Positions 10,978 to 23,449 of a stretch of DNA of 64,000 nucleotides are shown piece after piece (position 1 is the stretch's first letter; each line of letters starts with the position of its first letter). Made by a program: the position numbers and the translations under genes. Source of the DNA: Congeria kusceri (taxonomy: Eukaryota > Mollusca > Bivalvia > Myida > Dreissenidae); assembly GCA_027627225.1 (NCBI GenBank), contig JAPFQT010000379.1, positions 1 to 64,000 of the forward strand, given 5' to 3'. The notes beneath the pieces are model-generated. The model was given only the letters and a program-made list of their open reading frames with translations, did not search any database and had not been told where the DNA came from.

Positions 10978-12784
10978 TTTTAGCTCACCTGAGATTGAAG
11001 TGCGCTAGTGTGAGCTATTGTGGTCAGTCCTGGTTTGTTGTCAGTTGTTTGTTGTCTGTCGTTTGTTATTAACCTTTCGCCTGAAACAACTTCTCTGTAA
11101 CCGATGAATGGAAGTTGAAACAAGTGGTCGTATATGTTCAGTCTTCACAGAATTGCATAGGAATCCACATTTGATACTATGTGTTGTCACTTGGATCAGA
11201 CAGTGTGTTTTAAGACAATTATTCATTGTAATGCCATTAGCTACTTGGTCCAATGAAAGCCAGTACCAAGCCAAATTGTGCATTCTATTGTCAAGTTATA
11301 ATCTAATGATTCTGAGTGAGTTGTTTGATGAAAATTACTTGTCTGTTCTTGTTCTCTGCAACTTCTTGTAATGAATTGAAGTACTTAGCACTCAGTACCA
11401 TGCCTTGTTGCACATATAATAGGCATGTTCCAACGATTTTCTAGTGACTTGTGGCCTCCTTATTTAGTCACTTGTGGCCCTCTGCTTTCTTACCAGACAT
11501 GTTTAAACAAAAATTGTGACAAGCCCATTAATTATTTTGTGTTTCGTCCGTGTGTGTGCGTGTGTCATTTAGTCAGTTAACACTTTTAACACAGGGCAGA
11601 ATTCCTGTCCAATGATTATTTAGTGACTTGTGGCTTACTTATTAAGTGACTAATGGGCTCCTGCTTTTCCACCAGACGCGTTTAAAAAAAATTGTTTAAA
11701 GCCCAAGATGAATTTCGTCCGATGTTTGTGCCTGTGTCAATGCGTCAGTTAACACTTAAAACCCTGGGCAGAATTCAACCAAATTACACAGAAATCTTCC
11801 TTGGGTAATAGAGAAAATCCATACAAGTAAATACTTTAATTGTCTACATTGATGGTACGACCTGATACGTGATCTAACATCTGCACAGTGTCAAGTTATG
11901 AATTTTATAAAAAGTACTAATTCGATCCTTGTAGTTGTCCGCCACTAAAAAACAAAGCCGACTGCTTGTAAACAGACTTCAGTTTCACATTGTACATTGT
12001 GAGCAGTGTTGTTTTACTGTTGCCAGTTATACATTCAGTTTCTCTAGTAAACGCCATGCATTTGGAAATCGCAATTAACCCAAGCCCATGCTTGTTTTTG
12101 TAGCAATATTTTACTAATTATCTTTTACTGATTTTAAGAAACAAAATCAAATGTTTTTATTTTGCTATTTTTACTTTTTTTTTTCTGGGTCTAAAAAACA
12201 ATGATGAAATATTTAGATCGAATGTCCGTTATTATTGGCCAGGAAGACTGATGAGGTTCAACTGAATTATTAATTTGTATTGTATTTGTATTGATCAGTA
12301 GGCATAAAGAGTCCAGAGTGCAAAAAATGATCATGAATTGATCCTTTACCATTTTCCTTCAATTTAAAGGAGTATCAGTAAAACTCTGGCAACCAAAAGC
12401 TTGAAAAACTAGCTAACTTTAAAAATAATTTAACAAAAATGTTCCTTGCCTGACTTGCTAGCAAATTCCTTAAAATAATAAAATTGAGTTTAAGCCTTCG
12501 TTATCTGCCGTTTTGTTCAAAATATAAGAAGTCACAAACTAGACAAAATAAAATTAAATGCTAGCAGATATGTGTAAGATAAAAAAATAAAAGAAAAACA
12601 ATTGTCAATTAAATTTCTAAGATAATTTCTTGAGAATAGATACATTAGAGTTTTGGCTACGAAATTGAAAGTTACATAGCCTTAGTTTGAGGTTAGACAT
12701 TCATTGTATGACACAGGGCTCTTGCCCTCAATCTACTTTTGTGACAACTCAGGGTAGCAACCCAGGGCCACTTTGGCCCTCTTG
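10978..12784 (+). mobile_element. family B head joined to duplicated block, with B-type 3' end
   Basis: TTTTAGCTCACCTGAG at 10978 begins directly after the CTAG of the previous element. The interior (11130-12650) contains the block shared with 5270-6780. The end is a textbook terminus: AGGGCCA (12764-12770), loop CTT, TGGCCCT (12774-12780), then CTTG 12781-12784. A segment at 11130-11230 also matches 39640-39750. Either the block is the interior of a long family B element or it was trapped between two family B ends. Confidence 0.45.
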
Positions 12785-12889
12785 TATTATGTTTGAGTGT
12801 ATTTTAACCTTGTATCGTTTAATGGGCATGAAAGAGTATAAATTCTGTTGTTACTGGTTCAATTTATTCTTATCTTGATTGGTGTATAT

Positions 12890-13500
12890 AAGCACTGTTA
12901 AAGAAATTCAGGTGTAAATGATATATCTCTTGCTAATGACACCACAGTTTTGAAGCAGAATGTTAAAACAATTGTCAACATACAAAATCACGATCATAAA
13001 TCCCTTAACACATTGTTCTGTAATAGATCTTTGGCACAGAGTAATCAGTGCGTCTTCGACCCTTTCAGTGGAAAACAAAGCCAAACAATGCTTTAAAACT
13101 GTCGATGATCCAACGAATTATTATTGAGTTTGAAAACAAATTAGTATACACTACAATATTTTGAATAGCTTAACAACTGTGATAGCCCTCCCCCAGCGAA
13201 TTCCTTTGTGTAAAATTGTTCTGCTAAACTAGACAATAGATTTGTAATACCTTGGTATGTTCGTGAAATGTAAGTTACTTACTGGTTATGAATAAATGTG
13301 TTAGATTAAAAATTTACTGCTTTATAATTGGGACAAGTTTATGTGTTTCCTTTCCTGACTTTGAGATCAAAATCAACTTTCGCATCTTTGTGAGAAAAAA
13401 AAATTATTGTCACTAAATCATACATAAAATGCAGTCCTTAAGTTTGAATATTTTCTCAAGGATATTTAAGAAGACTGGCCATGGTTTCATACCCCTTCAA
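12890..13500. repeat. duplicated block, copy 3
   Basis: Colinear with 2400-2760 and 6440-6720 through the CAATTGTCAACA, CATTGTTCTGTAATA, TCTTTGGCACAG and GCGAATTCCTTTGTG phrases, followed by the GATATTTAAGAAGA segment also seen at 23560. No conserved frame. Confidence 0.4.
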
Positions 13501-13810
13501 AATGGCAATTTAATTACTTGCTCTTACATGCGCTATGAAAAATATATCTGACTTAGAGCACAGATAGTAAATAGTTTGCTTTACTGTATGGAAAACAACT
13601 GACAAAGACCTATATAATAACAAAAGACCAGAATTATTGTCCCTTGACAACCAAACTGCTCCCTTCTTGGTCATTTTGTGTAGCAATTTGTCAGCAGCAT
13701 TCCTATATGAGAAACATCAATGGACAAACACAGTATTAGCCATTTAATTATAAAAATTTCCTCATTAATTTAGTATAGTAACAACAACATCTACCACATG
13801 TACAGTAGTT
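13501..13810. other. spacer
   Basis: AT-rich sequence in which I see no gene or repeat boundary. Confidence 0.4.
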
Positions 13811-14954
13811 ATGCCCCCCATCAAAGATGGCGGGGTATATTGGTTAATGTGGGTCTGTCTGTCGGTTGGTTGGTAGACCACTGCTGTTTCCGTTTCTCGT
13901 TTTCCTTACTTTTACTTTTAGTTAAATAGTTGTCATCCGATCTTAACCAAACTTCACGAACATTTTTATCAGCATAAAATCTCAGCCAGGTTTGATAATC
14001 AGCCAAATCGCCCCAGGATTTGTGGAGTTATGGTACTTGAATTATCTAAAATTGGCCATTTTAGCGGTTATGCTCTCTAATGCGCCGGTCAAAAATAAAT
14101 AACTGCCACTGGACTGCATCTGTTTTATCCAAAATCGGATGGTGCCCGCCAGGAAGCCGTTCCAATCGGGCGGTGGCAGCTTAAAATTGTGTCCGTCAAA
14201 GTTCAAGAAATACTTAGAAAGTTAACGGCGACTAGGCGATTTCGGAGTCAGTGAGTTCGAGAACACTTCAGCCCGGCACCGTCCAATTGCTGGACTGCAT
14301 TTTCTTGGATCGGCGGTGGCCATGCATTTTTCTACTTTAAAACCATCCTAAAATTTCAACGGCAAACATGTGGGCGCTCGGAAAGGCACCGACTGATGTA
14401 CAGTTATCGTCATGGTATTGGGCGGTGCCTATACAGGCACTGGGCCCTTGTATTGTCGGGCGGCGGCCGGCCGACTTACATTGACTGGATACCTTTTTCA
14501 ATACATTTTATTTTAAGAGCATCTACAATCCTGCGCGGCGACCGTCCTATTCACATATTCACTGCACGGGTGCAGTCCAGTCATTGGCCGGTAGCCGCTT
14601 CTTGCTCAAACTGCTTGTTCCCCATGAAAATCATGCAAACCGATGCTTTACCGTTCGTTAAAATCGGATAGGCCCGTTCTATTTGTGATCTATGCATTAG
14701 TCCAACAGTTTTCATTTAATCTTACCAAACTTGATGAAAATATTTGAGGTTAGAGTATCATTGCCAAGTTTGATGATCAACCAAAACACCCCAGGAACTG
14801 CAGAGTTACATGGAGTTGATTTATAAAAAATTACCCTTTTAAGCAGTTTTCGCTCCCAATGTCCAACAGCTCTTTTCCGATCACCACCAAACTTGATATT
14901 TAAAAGATTGCTTTTAACCTAGAGGGGGCATAACTGTTTTACAAACAGCTCTTG
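13811..14954 (+). mobile_element. family G element interrupted by a GC-rich insert
   Basis: The head ATGCCCCCCATC..GATGGCGGGGTATAT is followed by GTCTGTCTGTCGGTTGGTTGG. Units contain TCCGATCTTAACCAAACTT and CCCCAGGA..TGGAGTTA. The tail is GGGGGCATAACTG, hairpin CTGTTT (14934-14939)/AAACAG (14943-14948), then CTTG 14951-14954. A different sequence interrupts it from about 14077 to 14700. Confidence 0.6.
14077..14700. mobile_element. unrelated GC-rich 0.6-kb insert within family G element
   Basis: The next unit of the host element reads CCAATGTCCAACAG without a break (14857-14870). In this unit CTAATG is separated from TCCAACAG by about 620 bp. The insert is richer in GC than its host, with repeated GGGCGGTG, CCGGTAGCC and TGGACTGCAT phrases; the last appears at 14111 and 14289 and inverted near 14570. 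Its ends form an imperfect inverted repeat, CTAATGC..GGTCA at left and the complement of TGATC..GCATTAG at right, with 16 of 22 positions matching by eye. The frame at 14396-14671 has no recognisable family. It is probably a small DNA transposon. Confidence 0.45.
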
Positions 14955-15395
14955 TTATTAACTTTGGTGTGTTGATTTTATCCACCACCTTTTCTTGTCT
15001 CTAATAACCATTATTTAACATTTATGATCATGTTCTTCAGTTTCATTGTAATCAGTTATAATATTCATTACTAATTACTTATCAGTAAAGAAATTCACAA
15101 CTTTATGTGCGGTTTTAGAAATATTACATTTCCAAAATTTGAACATTGTACATATTTAAGATGTTTTCTGTAATATGGCCCCTGATCAATAAAATAAACC
15201 ATTTATATTGTCTGAGGTTTGTTCACTAGCAAATTTACCATTTACTTTTTGAAATACAATGAATTCAATGCTTTCAGTGTCTACTACGCTTCACCACCTA
15301 TTCAAGACCTCAACATTCATGCCAAAATAAAATAATATTTGTGTACCTTTGATTTAAAGGGGTGTATTGAAATCATTGCATTGTATATAAACATA

Positions 15396-15863
15396 GAGCT
15401 GAACTTTGTAAACTTGAACTCACTTAAAAAATAAAGTTCAGGATATCTCCACAAATAATTGCCAACTTTTTTCCTTCTTTATTTATATAAACTTAATATT
15501 ATTATCTCGAAGTTTTAACATGAATTTCTGGTTATGTTGAAGAGGTTTTCTGTCCTTACAAGTATTTTCACACTTATTTCTATCTGTTTATCGAAGTGTT
15601 GACGCCTGTGACAGTATCGAGCCACAACCAAGTTTGTCTCACATCACAAACATCTCAACACATTTTAAACAAGTATTTGTGAACTTTAATTGAATTATTT
15701 ACCTCTGGTTACAGTTCAGTATATGCATACAGGATTGCAATGTTATATTACAATTTCGTGAACATTTAGACAAAATACTTATAAAAAGTCTCTTTTTGGA
15801 ACTGCTGATATCTCGAAGTTGTTTGTGAGCTCTCGGCGACCTTGAGATATCTTAGTTCAGCTG
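15396..15863. mobile_element. 468-bp inverted-repeat element with TA flanks
   Basis: Left end GAGCTGAACTTTG and right end AGTTCAGCTG are near-perfect inverted repeats (9 of the outer 10). Each is flanked by TA (15394-15395 and 15864-15865), as expected for Tc1/mariner/pogo-type insertion. The interior has CTCGAAGTTTTAAC and CTTGAGATATC phrases and no open frame, so this is a non-autonomous copy. Confidence 0.45.
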
Positions 15864-15865
15864 TA

Positions 15866-17267
15866 TATTAAAACGAGACAATGTCCTATTATTTACATAA
15901 TATTGATGAAAAGGGTATAAGGTAGAACCTGTCTAAACTGAACAGCGTCGGGACTGGGCCGATCGTTCGGTTTTCAGAGGTGTTTGGTTTACCAAGATTT
16001 TTTATTAAATATTTTCCTGTAAAAATGTACATTCTGTTTTATATGTTAATTTCGAGTATATAAGACAACAACATTTTAATGTTAACATTATTATTTATTT
16101 TTTTGTTATTTGCACGTAAAAAGGTATAGTTGTACAATGAAAGAACAAGGTCCGTTAAGGGTCGAAATTTGCCTATAAAATTGACAATTTTTAAATTTTA
16201 TTTACTAACAGAATCATTGTTGCATATAGTTAAATTATGACATGCCCGTAATGTTGACATGGCTATCGAACCACAGCGAGCATGCGTTTCTTCGAAAACA
16301 ACGATTTTTGGTCTATTTTATCATGTTTGTTGTCAAATTTAGCTATCAGCTTATGTATTAACCGAAATGATTTTGTCATTTTGTCAACTCACTAGCAAAT
16401 CGTTTTCAACGGTTTATGAGCTCAACACCAGTACCCCACCAAAACATTCCAGCCAAAATTCAAGTGCATTCAACCGTGTCAATCAACTATTTGCACGGAT
16501 GTACTTTTGCTACTAAATCAATCAAGAGCATTACCGGTAGATTCGTCTTGCTTTTTATTGTCACATATTGGTTTATATTTTAACGTAAATACTTGCTAGA
16601 GCCTAGAGCTGCTAAAACATCTAGATAAATCTGATATAATATAATACAACATGCATTACTTATAGATCTATCAGATTTTGTAGCACACACGTACATACTA
16701 GTAAGTTGGAGATGCTTTTCAATTAATAGAATTGTGATTTTCCTTGCTCCAAATACGGCATTTACCAGCACATTCCAATTTCCATGACATAGCTCGAAAT
16801 ACAACGTATTGAAGCAAGGACATATATGTACACTAACACACTGTAGCCTTAACACTCCATTTTCTTTTCATTTAGAGAAAATTATGTCAAATATTTATAA
16901 ATAATTGCATTTGTAAAATTTTATCGAAACATCTGATACCATAGATCCAATGTCTCACACATTCAACTGTTGTTTTTTTCCAACTAAGTTGTTTAAAGTT
17001 CTTTGTCAGTTGATTTAATATCTACGTCAGAAATTATTTTCCAATTATTGTGATGATTCTATTACGTCATATAACTGACCTTTAATTTCAGTAAGGTCGT
17101 CGCGCGATCAATATGTTTATGTTTTTAAGCTTTATGATTTTACAATTAAGCTACACTTAAAATAAATCTTATTCATTTTAAAATAGCAAACACCCACATG
17201 TTTAATGAGTTTTATCACTTCGTAATGTATATACCTGAATATAAAATATTCATGTATAGTTATTTTT
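15866..17267. other. gene-poor stretch
   Basis: Mostly AT-rich. A more GC-rich patch at 15930-15990 (GAACAGCGTCGGGACTGGGC) looks like a fragment of a dispersed repeat without a partner end. The minus-strand frame 16580-16855 has no recognisable domain. No gene is called. Confidence 0.4.
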
Positions 17268-18053
17268 ATGCCCCTGGCATCTTGATGCAGGAGGCATATA
17301 GTGATTGTCCTGTCCGTCCGTCCATCCTTCCGTCCGTCTGTTCTTTCGTCCATCCGTGACAAGGTTAAGTAGATTTTACTGTTTCGTCTAGCATCCAAAC
17401 CGCTTACTACAACACTTAGATACTTACACAGTTGTTGCTTATGACCATTTCCTATCCACCCATATCATCCAGCCTCACTTTGACATTGACCTTATTTGCA
17501 CTTATAATAATTCAAAAGCGCCGTTTCGTGGTTAACTAGATTTTGCCGTTTGGTCTAGCACCAACACCGCTTACTACAACACTTGGATATTTAGACAGTT
17601 ATTACTTATGACCATTCCCAATCCACCCATTTCACCCAACCTCACTTTGACCTTGACTTTGAACTAATTTGCACTTAGAATAATTCAAATTGGCTGTTCC
17701 ATGGTTAACTAGATTTTACCGTTTTGTCTAGCACCAACAGCGCTTACTACAACACTTGGATACTTACACAGTTGTTGTTTATGACCATCCCTGATCCACC
17801 CATATCACCCAACCTCACTTTGACCTTGATCTAATTTGGACTTACAATAATTCAGAAGTGCCATTTCTTGGTTAATTAAATTTTACCGTTTCGCTTTCTA
17901 CAAGACTATGATATTTACACATTTGTTACTTATGACCGTTGCCAATCCACCCATATCACCCAACCTCACTTTGACCTTGACCTAATTTGAACTAAGAAAT
18001 GGGCTATCCAACGCCAACCGGGGGCATGTGTGTTTGTCAAACACAGAATCTTG
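17268..18053 (+). mobile_element. family H element, copy 1
   Basis: The head ATGCCCCTGGCATC..GATGCAGGAGGCATATAG is followed by GTCCTGTCCGTCCGTCC and four units of about 170 bp (CGCTTACTACAACACTT at 17401, 17568 and 17741), each with CACTTTGACCTTGA. The tail is GGGGGCATG, then a 7-bp-stem hairpin TGTGTTT (18029-18035)/AAACACA (18039-18045), then GAAT and CTTG 18050-18053. A shorter copy with identical ends is at 31170-31614. Confidence 0.7.
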
Positions 18054-19436
18054 TTTTTCCATTTATTTGTGTTTGTACACACGTGATTACCACATCCGTG
18101 CATTTAGCGATATTTCAAGGACTCTGATCATTCGCGTGCGGGTTAAGAACAGACATTATGCCAAAAAGCTAGGTGTCTTCCTCCAAAATATGGAATACCA
18201 TTTTTGCTTGCAATAAGCAATAAGGGCATATCTGAAACTAAATAGGAAGGAGAATTCGAAATATTGCTCACCTTCTTTTACATAAATAAATGCAATGACT
18301 TTTTAACGCGTTTATTTAGTACGAAACAGTTCATGGCACTAAAATCCTGCTATTTGACTCTTCATCATCATGACTTTTAACGGAACCTCCGGTAGTAAAA
18401 AATATTGTGGGCACATATACCAGTGAACTAAATTGTGAGTGTATATATTCGAAAATGTAGGATAAAATAATGAAGGTTAAACAACTGTGGTCATATGATA
18501 ACAATAATATTGTGTATTTGTTTCTGAATTCAGTTTAAGATCGTAGTTTGTTGCAAATTTCGTTACAGAAAAAAAATCACCAGTGGGCAGCAACGAGTGA
18601 AAATGTATGTTGTCTATGACAACAAACAAATATAATACAACTTTGCACTGAATTAAAAAAGTTCTTCTTATTTAATTGTCTATTAAGCAAAACACTCCAC
18701 CTACCGACACTGTTTATATTTTATTTCCTGATGGAGAGCATCAGAAAGGCGCATGCCATTTGGCACTCAGTCTGTGCTAAATACCTGTTTTTATAAAAAC
18801 GAAACAAAAACGTTTTTGCAATGCCATGCGAGCACTTTATTAGTGAGTAGTACAGCCATGACAAATATACGAGAGTAAATAATTAGGACAAAAATGAACA
18901 TGTAGGTAAAATATTCGAGATGTATGCATCAAATGTCTCTTAATGTAAACTGACTGATCAGGAAAAAACAGAGACAGTGAACGCTGGAAACCTGTCTCCA
19001 TTTGTCAGGTGTCAGATCACGAACTGAATGTTGGTGCTTATTCAATAGAACGTTATGCTCGTTTTTTCATGCACATCTGTAATAAGTAATTATTAATAAA
19101 CTACACATATTTTCTGTAACATTCAATACATGTTTGATGTGTATTACATGAGAACGTCTTGTAGAATGACTAGACAAAATATCTATCAAAATTTCCTTGT
19201 GCAATAACCAACCAATAGCAATCTCTGACTATATCACGTAAGACAACAATTCCATGCTATACTTACAAAACGCATGAAATAAATTTTCTTTCATTTATCC
19301 ATTGAAAACAGTTTCTTACTTTATGTCATGTTGTTCTGAGATTTTGTATTACTTTTTTCGCTAGTGGGGTTTGTGATTTATATCTTTATAAAAACTGATT
19401 ACATATATAATAAAATAAAAAACAAAGAACCAAGTT
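18054..19436. other. gene-poor stretch
   Basis: No coding frame, repeat boundary or RNA gene recognised. The short frame at 18028-18216 begins inside the preceding element and has no domain signature. Confidence 0.4.
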
Positions 19437-19712
19437 ATCGTTGTTAAACTACCCAATAAACAATGCAAAAAGGAGTCCCGATTCTGAGAAGAGCATAGTA
19501 AAAATTAGTTCCAATTACAATTGCAAAAATATATGTCAAATCATGTTAGAATCGAAATCATTTTCGCATTATCGTTGTTTATCTGCCAATCAACAACTCT
19601 TTGTTATTCTGATGCAAGGCTATTGAACAACTGGGGCAAACCCCTCATGGTTTAATTCATACGCATCAGAACTCCAAATTGTTGTCTATTGGCCGATAAA
19701 CAACGATGAATC
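19437..19712 (+). mobile_element. family M palindromic MITE, copy 1
   Basis: Starts with ATCGTTGTTAAACTACCC and ends with TTGGCCGATAAACAACGAT, its rough inverse. The interior carries AACTCTTTGTT.TTCTGATGC, a TATT.AACAA..GGGGCAAAC core and TACGCATCAGAACTCCAAAT. The inverted GCATCAGAAC/GTTCTGATGC motifs allow an internal stem. Other copies: 32656-32862, 39207-39445, 55257-55765 and 58897-59050. Non-coding. Confidence 0.6.
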
Positions 19713-22586
19713 AAATTATTTCTTAATTAATACATGGTCATGCTACTTTAATACTAGGAATGTGCCACTGAAAATGGCAAGCGTTTATAAAGTTAAACAA
19801 CATTTAAGCATTTTTTCTTCGATAGTTTTGTGTGTTTTAACAGTATAATGTATATGCTGTTCATCCCTGAGCAGTTCTGCGTTAGGGAAAATTACCGCAC
19901 ATAAAAGTCCATACCATAATATGATGGGAAATACATGTATATTCTGCATACCATTAAATGCTGAATGTGTAATATGCACAACTGATCACGTTTTTTCATC
20001 ATCATTCAATTGAGATCAACATTACAAAACTTTTATACAAAAGTAAAGATTTCACAGTTCTCTTTGCGCTTCGAAATTTTGTAAGGCCAGTCCCTTTTTA
20101 TTTTCTGGTTTACAAAATTTTTTGGGGAACATGTCCACTGGCAGGTCGAAAAAAAAAAAAAAAAAAAGTGTTCAAATCTTAACACAACGAACGATTTCCC
20201 ATTAGCAATTTATAATTAATAACAATATCAACATTAAAACACACTATTATGTGAAGTTAGAATAAGACGTCAAACATAGTATAAACTGTTTTATTACACC
20301 AATGTTTTATATGCAGTTTAACCATTTGTATTTATGAATTTTACAGAGTAAATAAGTGTAATAGATGCATATATTTTAATGGCATCATTAAAATTGATTT
20401 TACCACAAAGTTGTATACTTGTATGGATTTACAAAATGTAAAGTGAGATGCCTTTTTAAAAGAAGACGAGTTAACCTGCGCAGGACTGGAATCCACAACT
20501 GCCCGAACACAGACCTTGCAAAACGAGCTTAATCTAACCACACAACGCAAATTTTGAAAATAATTGCTGTGAGGTCTCGAAAAACATTAAATTTAACTAC
20601 ATCAAGAGAAATGTCCAATTAATATGACGTTAATTGTCTGCATTCTTATTAAGTCTTAATTCTTATTAAAAATGAGAAACCAGTTTTAACATATTTTTTT
20701 TTTAAATATTCAACTCTGTGTATATGCTAAATCTTCATGTATATATGAAATTTCTCAGATATAAACTGAACTGCTAGTGTGTGTTAAATTATTGCATTAC
20801 AATTGTGACAGAAACAAAATACAAGGCAAATAAGAAATTCTCATTGTGTCGCGAAAATATATATCATCAACAAAATGCAACCATGACTTTCTCTTTTAAG
20901 TGTATACGAGACAAAGCTGTCTGTCCCCACATCCTCGTTTCGATGTCCCCGCAAGAAGATCTTTTTACTAAAGATATTATTTGTTACAAATGCCACCTGA
21001 AAATATACATCCAGTGCCTTCCACAGGATTTTTTTTGGCGTCCCCGACCCGAGAGGGGTGGGTTAGGGAGGGGTATCCCCTCCGTACGTCAATTTTTTTG
21101 TGCGGCATGTGTCAAATGACGTTATCTGGTGCGTTTTAGCTATTAAATTTAAGGCTAAGATGTTTTCAATTTTTTTTACAAGTTTAAACGAAATGAAATA
21201 AACGAAGCATCACCGTTTGAACGGCATACCTCTAGCCTTTTAAAAGCGAAAAGCATCATTGTGACGTCATGTCCAAACCCACTATTCTCGTCTTTCTCGA
21301 ATCTTTAGGTTACACTCGATCTACTGATGGAGCCTTTTTTATTCGATTAATTATGTTCATATGGGCATGTATTTAGTGTTTTAACACTGTTTTAATCCTT
21401 ACAGCTGTTGAACATAGTACTGACTGGATAATTGGTGAATTGTAAAGATCTTGATTAAAATATATTTATATTATATACATGCTTTGTTCTTGCAAAAACG
21501 GCGGGAAATTTTCCTCGTGCACATCGTGCCTGCGCGTCATATGTTAAAGACAAATGTCACTCTATTGTTTAAAACAGTGTTGATTTTCTCATGTTTCATT
21601 CTTTCCATGAATAACTGTACTTCTAACGGTAATATTAACTCATCAAATGGACAAGTCATTTTAAGGGCCGTCTACGAAACATGTTGAACATTATTAGAAG
21701 TTTACAATATATAATAAATTCAACAATTTACGAACTAAAAATCACTTGCTAATTTTTTGTCCACCAATAAGTAAATTTGCATGGAAAAACCACGCCAATT
21801 TGTTTATAAGTTACTTATTTTTTCTCCATTTGTGAATTTATTTATGAGACGACCCTCAAACTTGAAACACTCACTGACCACAATAACGGAATTTCTCCCT
21901 GCAAAAATCATGCATGGGATTAACATTCGTTTGATGGGAAACTAGGACACCCAATGTCTTTAAAGACCTGTATTTAGTAAAGCACATGATCGGTACACGC
22001 ACGCTTTCCATGCGTGGAACGTGACGTCGTGTTTCAGCAGACATTTTGCACTCTTTTGTAGAAAACACGGGTTTTACATGGCATACATGTACATAAACAA
22101 TGGCGGACGCCTTGCTTAAAAAAATTGTCCCTGAAATTCCGGAACAATTTGTTGATCTCGATCGGCAATCATCGTGTGATACCGTCAAAAACAAAAAGCA
22201 GTGTCACGGAAGTAAACGGACTTGCCGAGCAAATTATTACATTCGTACTCAAAATATTTTGAAATTTTGAGCGTGTCGTCCCTCATCGCTAAAAAAAAAA
22301 TCGTAATTCTAATTTTATTTTTTTTTCACTTTCGGAAAAATTACGTTCGCCGGTTTTGTAAACCGTAAAATCAAAAAAACCTGGCCTAATCGCTGTCAAA
22401 CACCCATGCTTTTTATGCAGATGACCTGATGTTGTACATGTCAGCATATTATGATAATTTTTGCACTTTTCTAGCAGAACACGAGATTTGCATGAAATCC
22501 ATGTGCAGTTTAACTTTAAATAGAATTAGTGGTTGCGTTGCGTGAACAATAAAATTTGGATAGGCATTTCGGATTTCTATTTTATT
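19713..22586. other. gene-poor stretch with polyA run and GC-rich patch
   Basis: A homopolymer A run lies at about 20150-20167. A GC-rich patch, GGCGTCCCCGACCCGAGAGG, is at 21038-21057, and a CRE-like TGACGTCA at about 21262-21269. Frames at 20781-21119, 21451-21687 and 21871-22194 (minus) have no recognisable domains and look fortuitous. See the separate short frame at 22100. Confidence 0.35.
22100..22270 (+). CDS. weak candidate small ORF or first exon
   Basis: ATGGCGGAC in a favourable start context (A at -3, G at +4) opens a 56-residue frame beginning MADALLKKIVPEIPEQFVDL and continuing with SCDTVKNKKQCHG. The first 20 residues look more protein-like than the AT-rich surroundings. There is no recognisable family, no clear donor, and the frame ends within AT-rich sequence. 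It could be the 5' exon of an unknown gene or chance. Confidence 0.2.
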   Translation: MADALLKKIVPEIPEQFVDLDRQSSCDTVKNKKQCHGSKRTCRANYYIRTQNILKF

Positions 22587-23449
22587 ATACCCCCACAAAC
22601 GAAGTTTAGGGAGGTTATATAGGAGTGTCGGTCTGTTGGTTTTTGGTTTCCAGATGATAACTCAAGAAAGGCTTGACATATTCATAGAATACAGGTCAAG
22701 TTCGATGTTGGTTACAAACCACTAAATTTTGACAGAGTAATGGCCACTTTTCGACTTGAAATTCCTTAAAAACATGGTTTCCAGATGATAACTCAAGAAA
22801 GGCTTGACATATTCAAATAAGTTTTGGTACACATGTATAACATCATAGAATACAGGTTAAGTTTGAAGTTGGTTACAGACCACTAAATTTGACAGAGTTA
22901 TGGCCCCTTTTCAAATTAAAATTCCCTAAAAACATGATTTCTGGATGATAATTCAAGAATGGCTTGACGTATTTAAATAATTATTGGTATACATTTGTAG
23001 CATCATAAATACGGGTCAAGTTCGACTTTGGTTTCAAACCTCTAAATTTTGACAGAGTTATGGCCCTTTATTTGACCTAAATTCCCTAAAAACATGGTTT
23101 CCTGACGATAACTCAACAATGACTTGACATATTTAAATAATTATTGGCCCTTTATTTGACTTAAATTCCCGAAAAACATGGACAATAACTCATGAAAGGC
23201 TTCACATATTTACATTAATTTTGGTACATAGATGTAACATCATAAAATACTGATCAAGTTCAACTTTGGTTACAAACCACTAAATGTTGACAAAGTTATG
23301 TCTCCTATTGAAATTAGATTTTTCGAAATAAACTGTTGACCATTCACAAATTAAAGCATTATCTCTCTGTCCATGTCTTTCCAATGGATGCCATAGTTTG
23401 TGACAAGGCCATATTGTGGGGGTATATCCGTCACTCGTGACAATTCTAG
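22587..23449 (+). mobile_element. family F element, copy 2
   Basis: Same head (ATACCCCCACAAACGAAGTT) and tail as copy 1, with five to six internal units. The tail hairpin is better preserved here: GTCAC (23430-23434), loop TC, GTGAC (23437-23441), then AATT and CTAG 23446-23449 followed by T. Confidence 0.7.
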
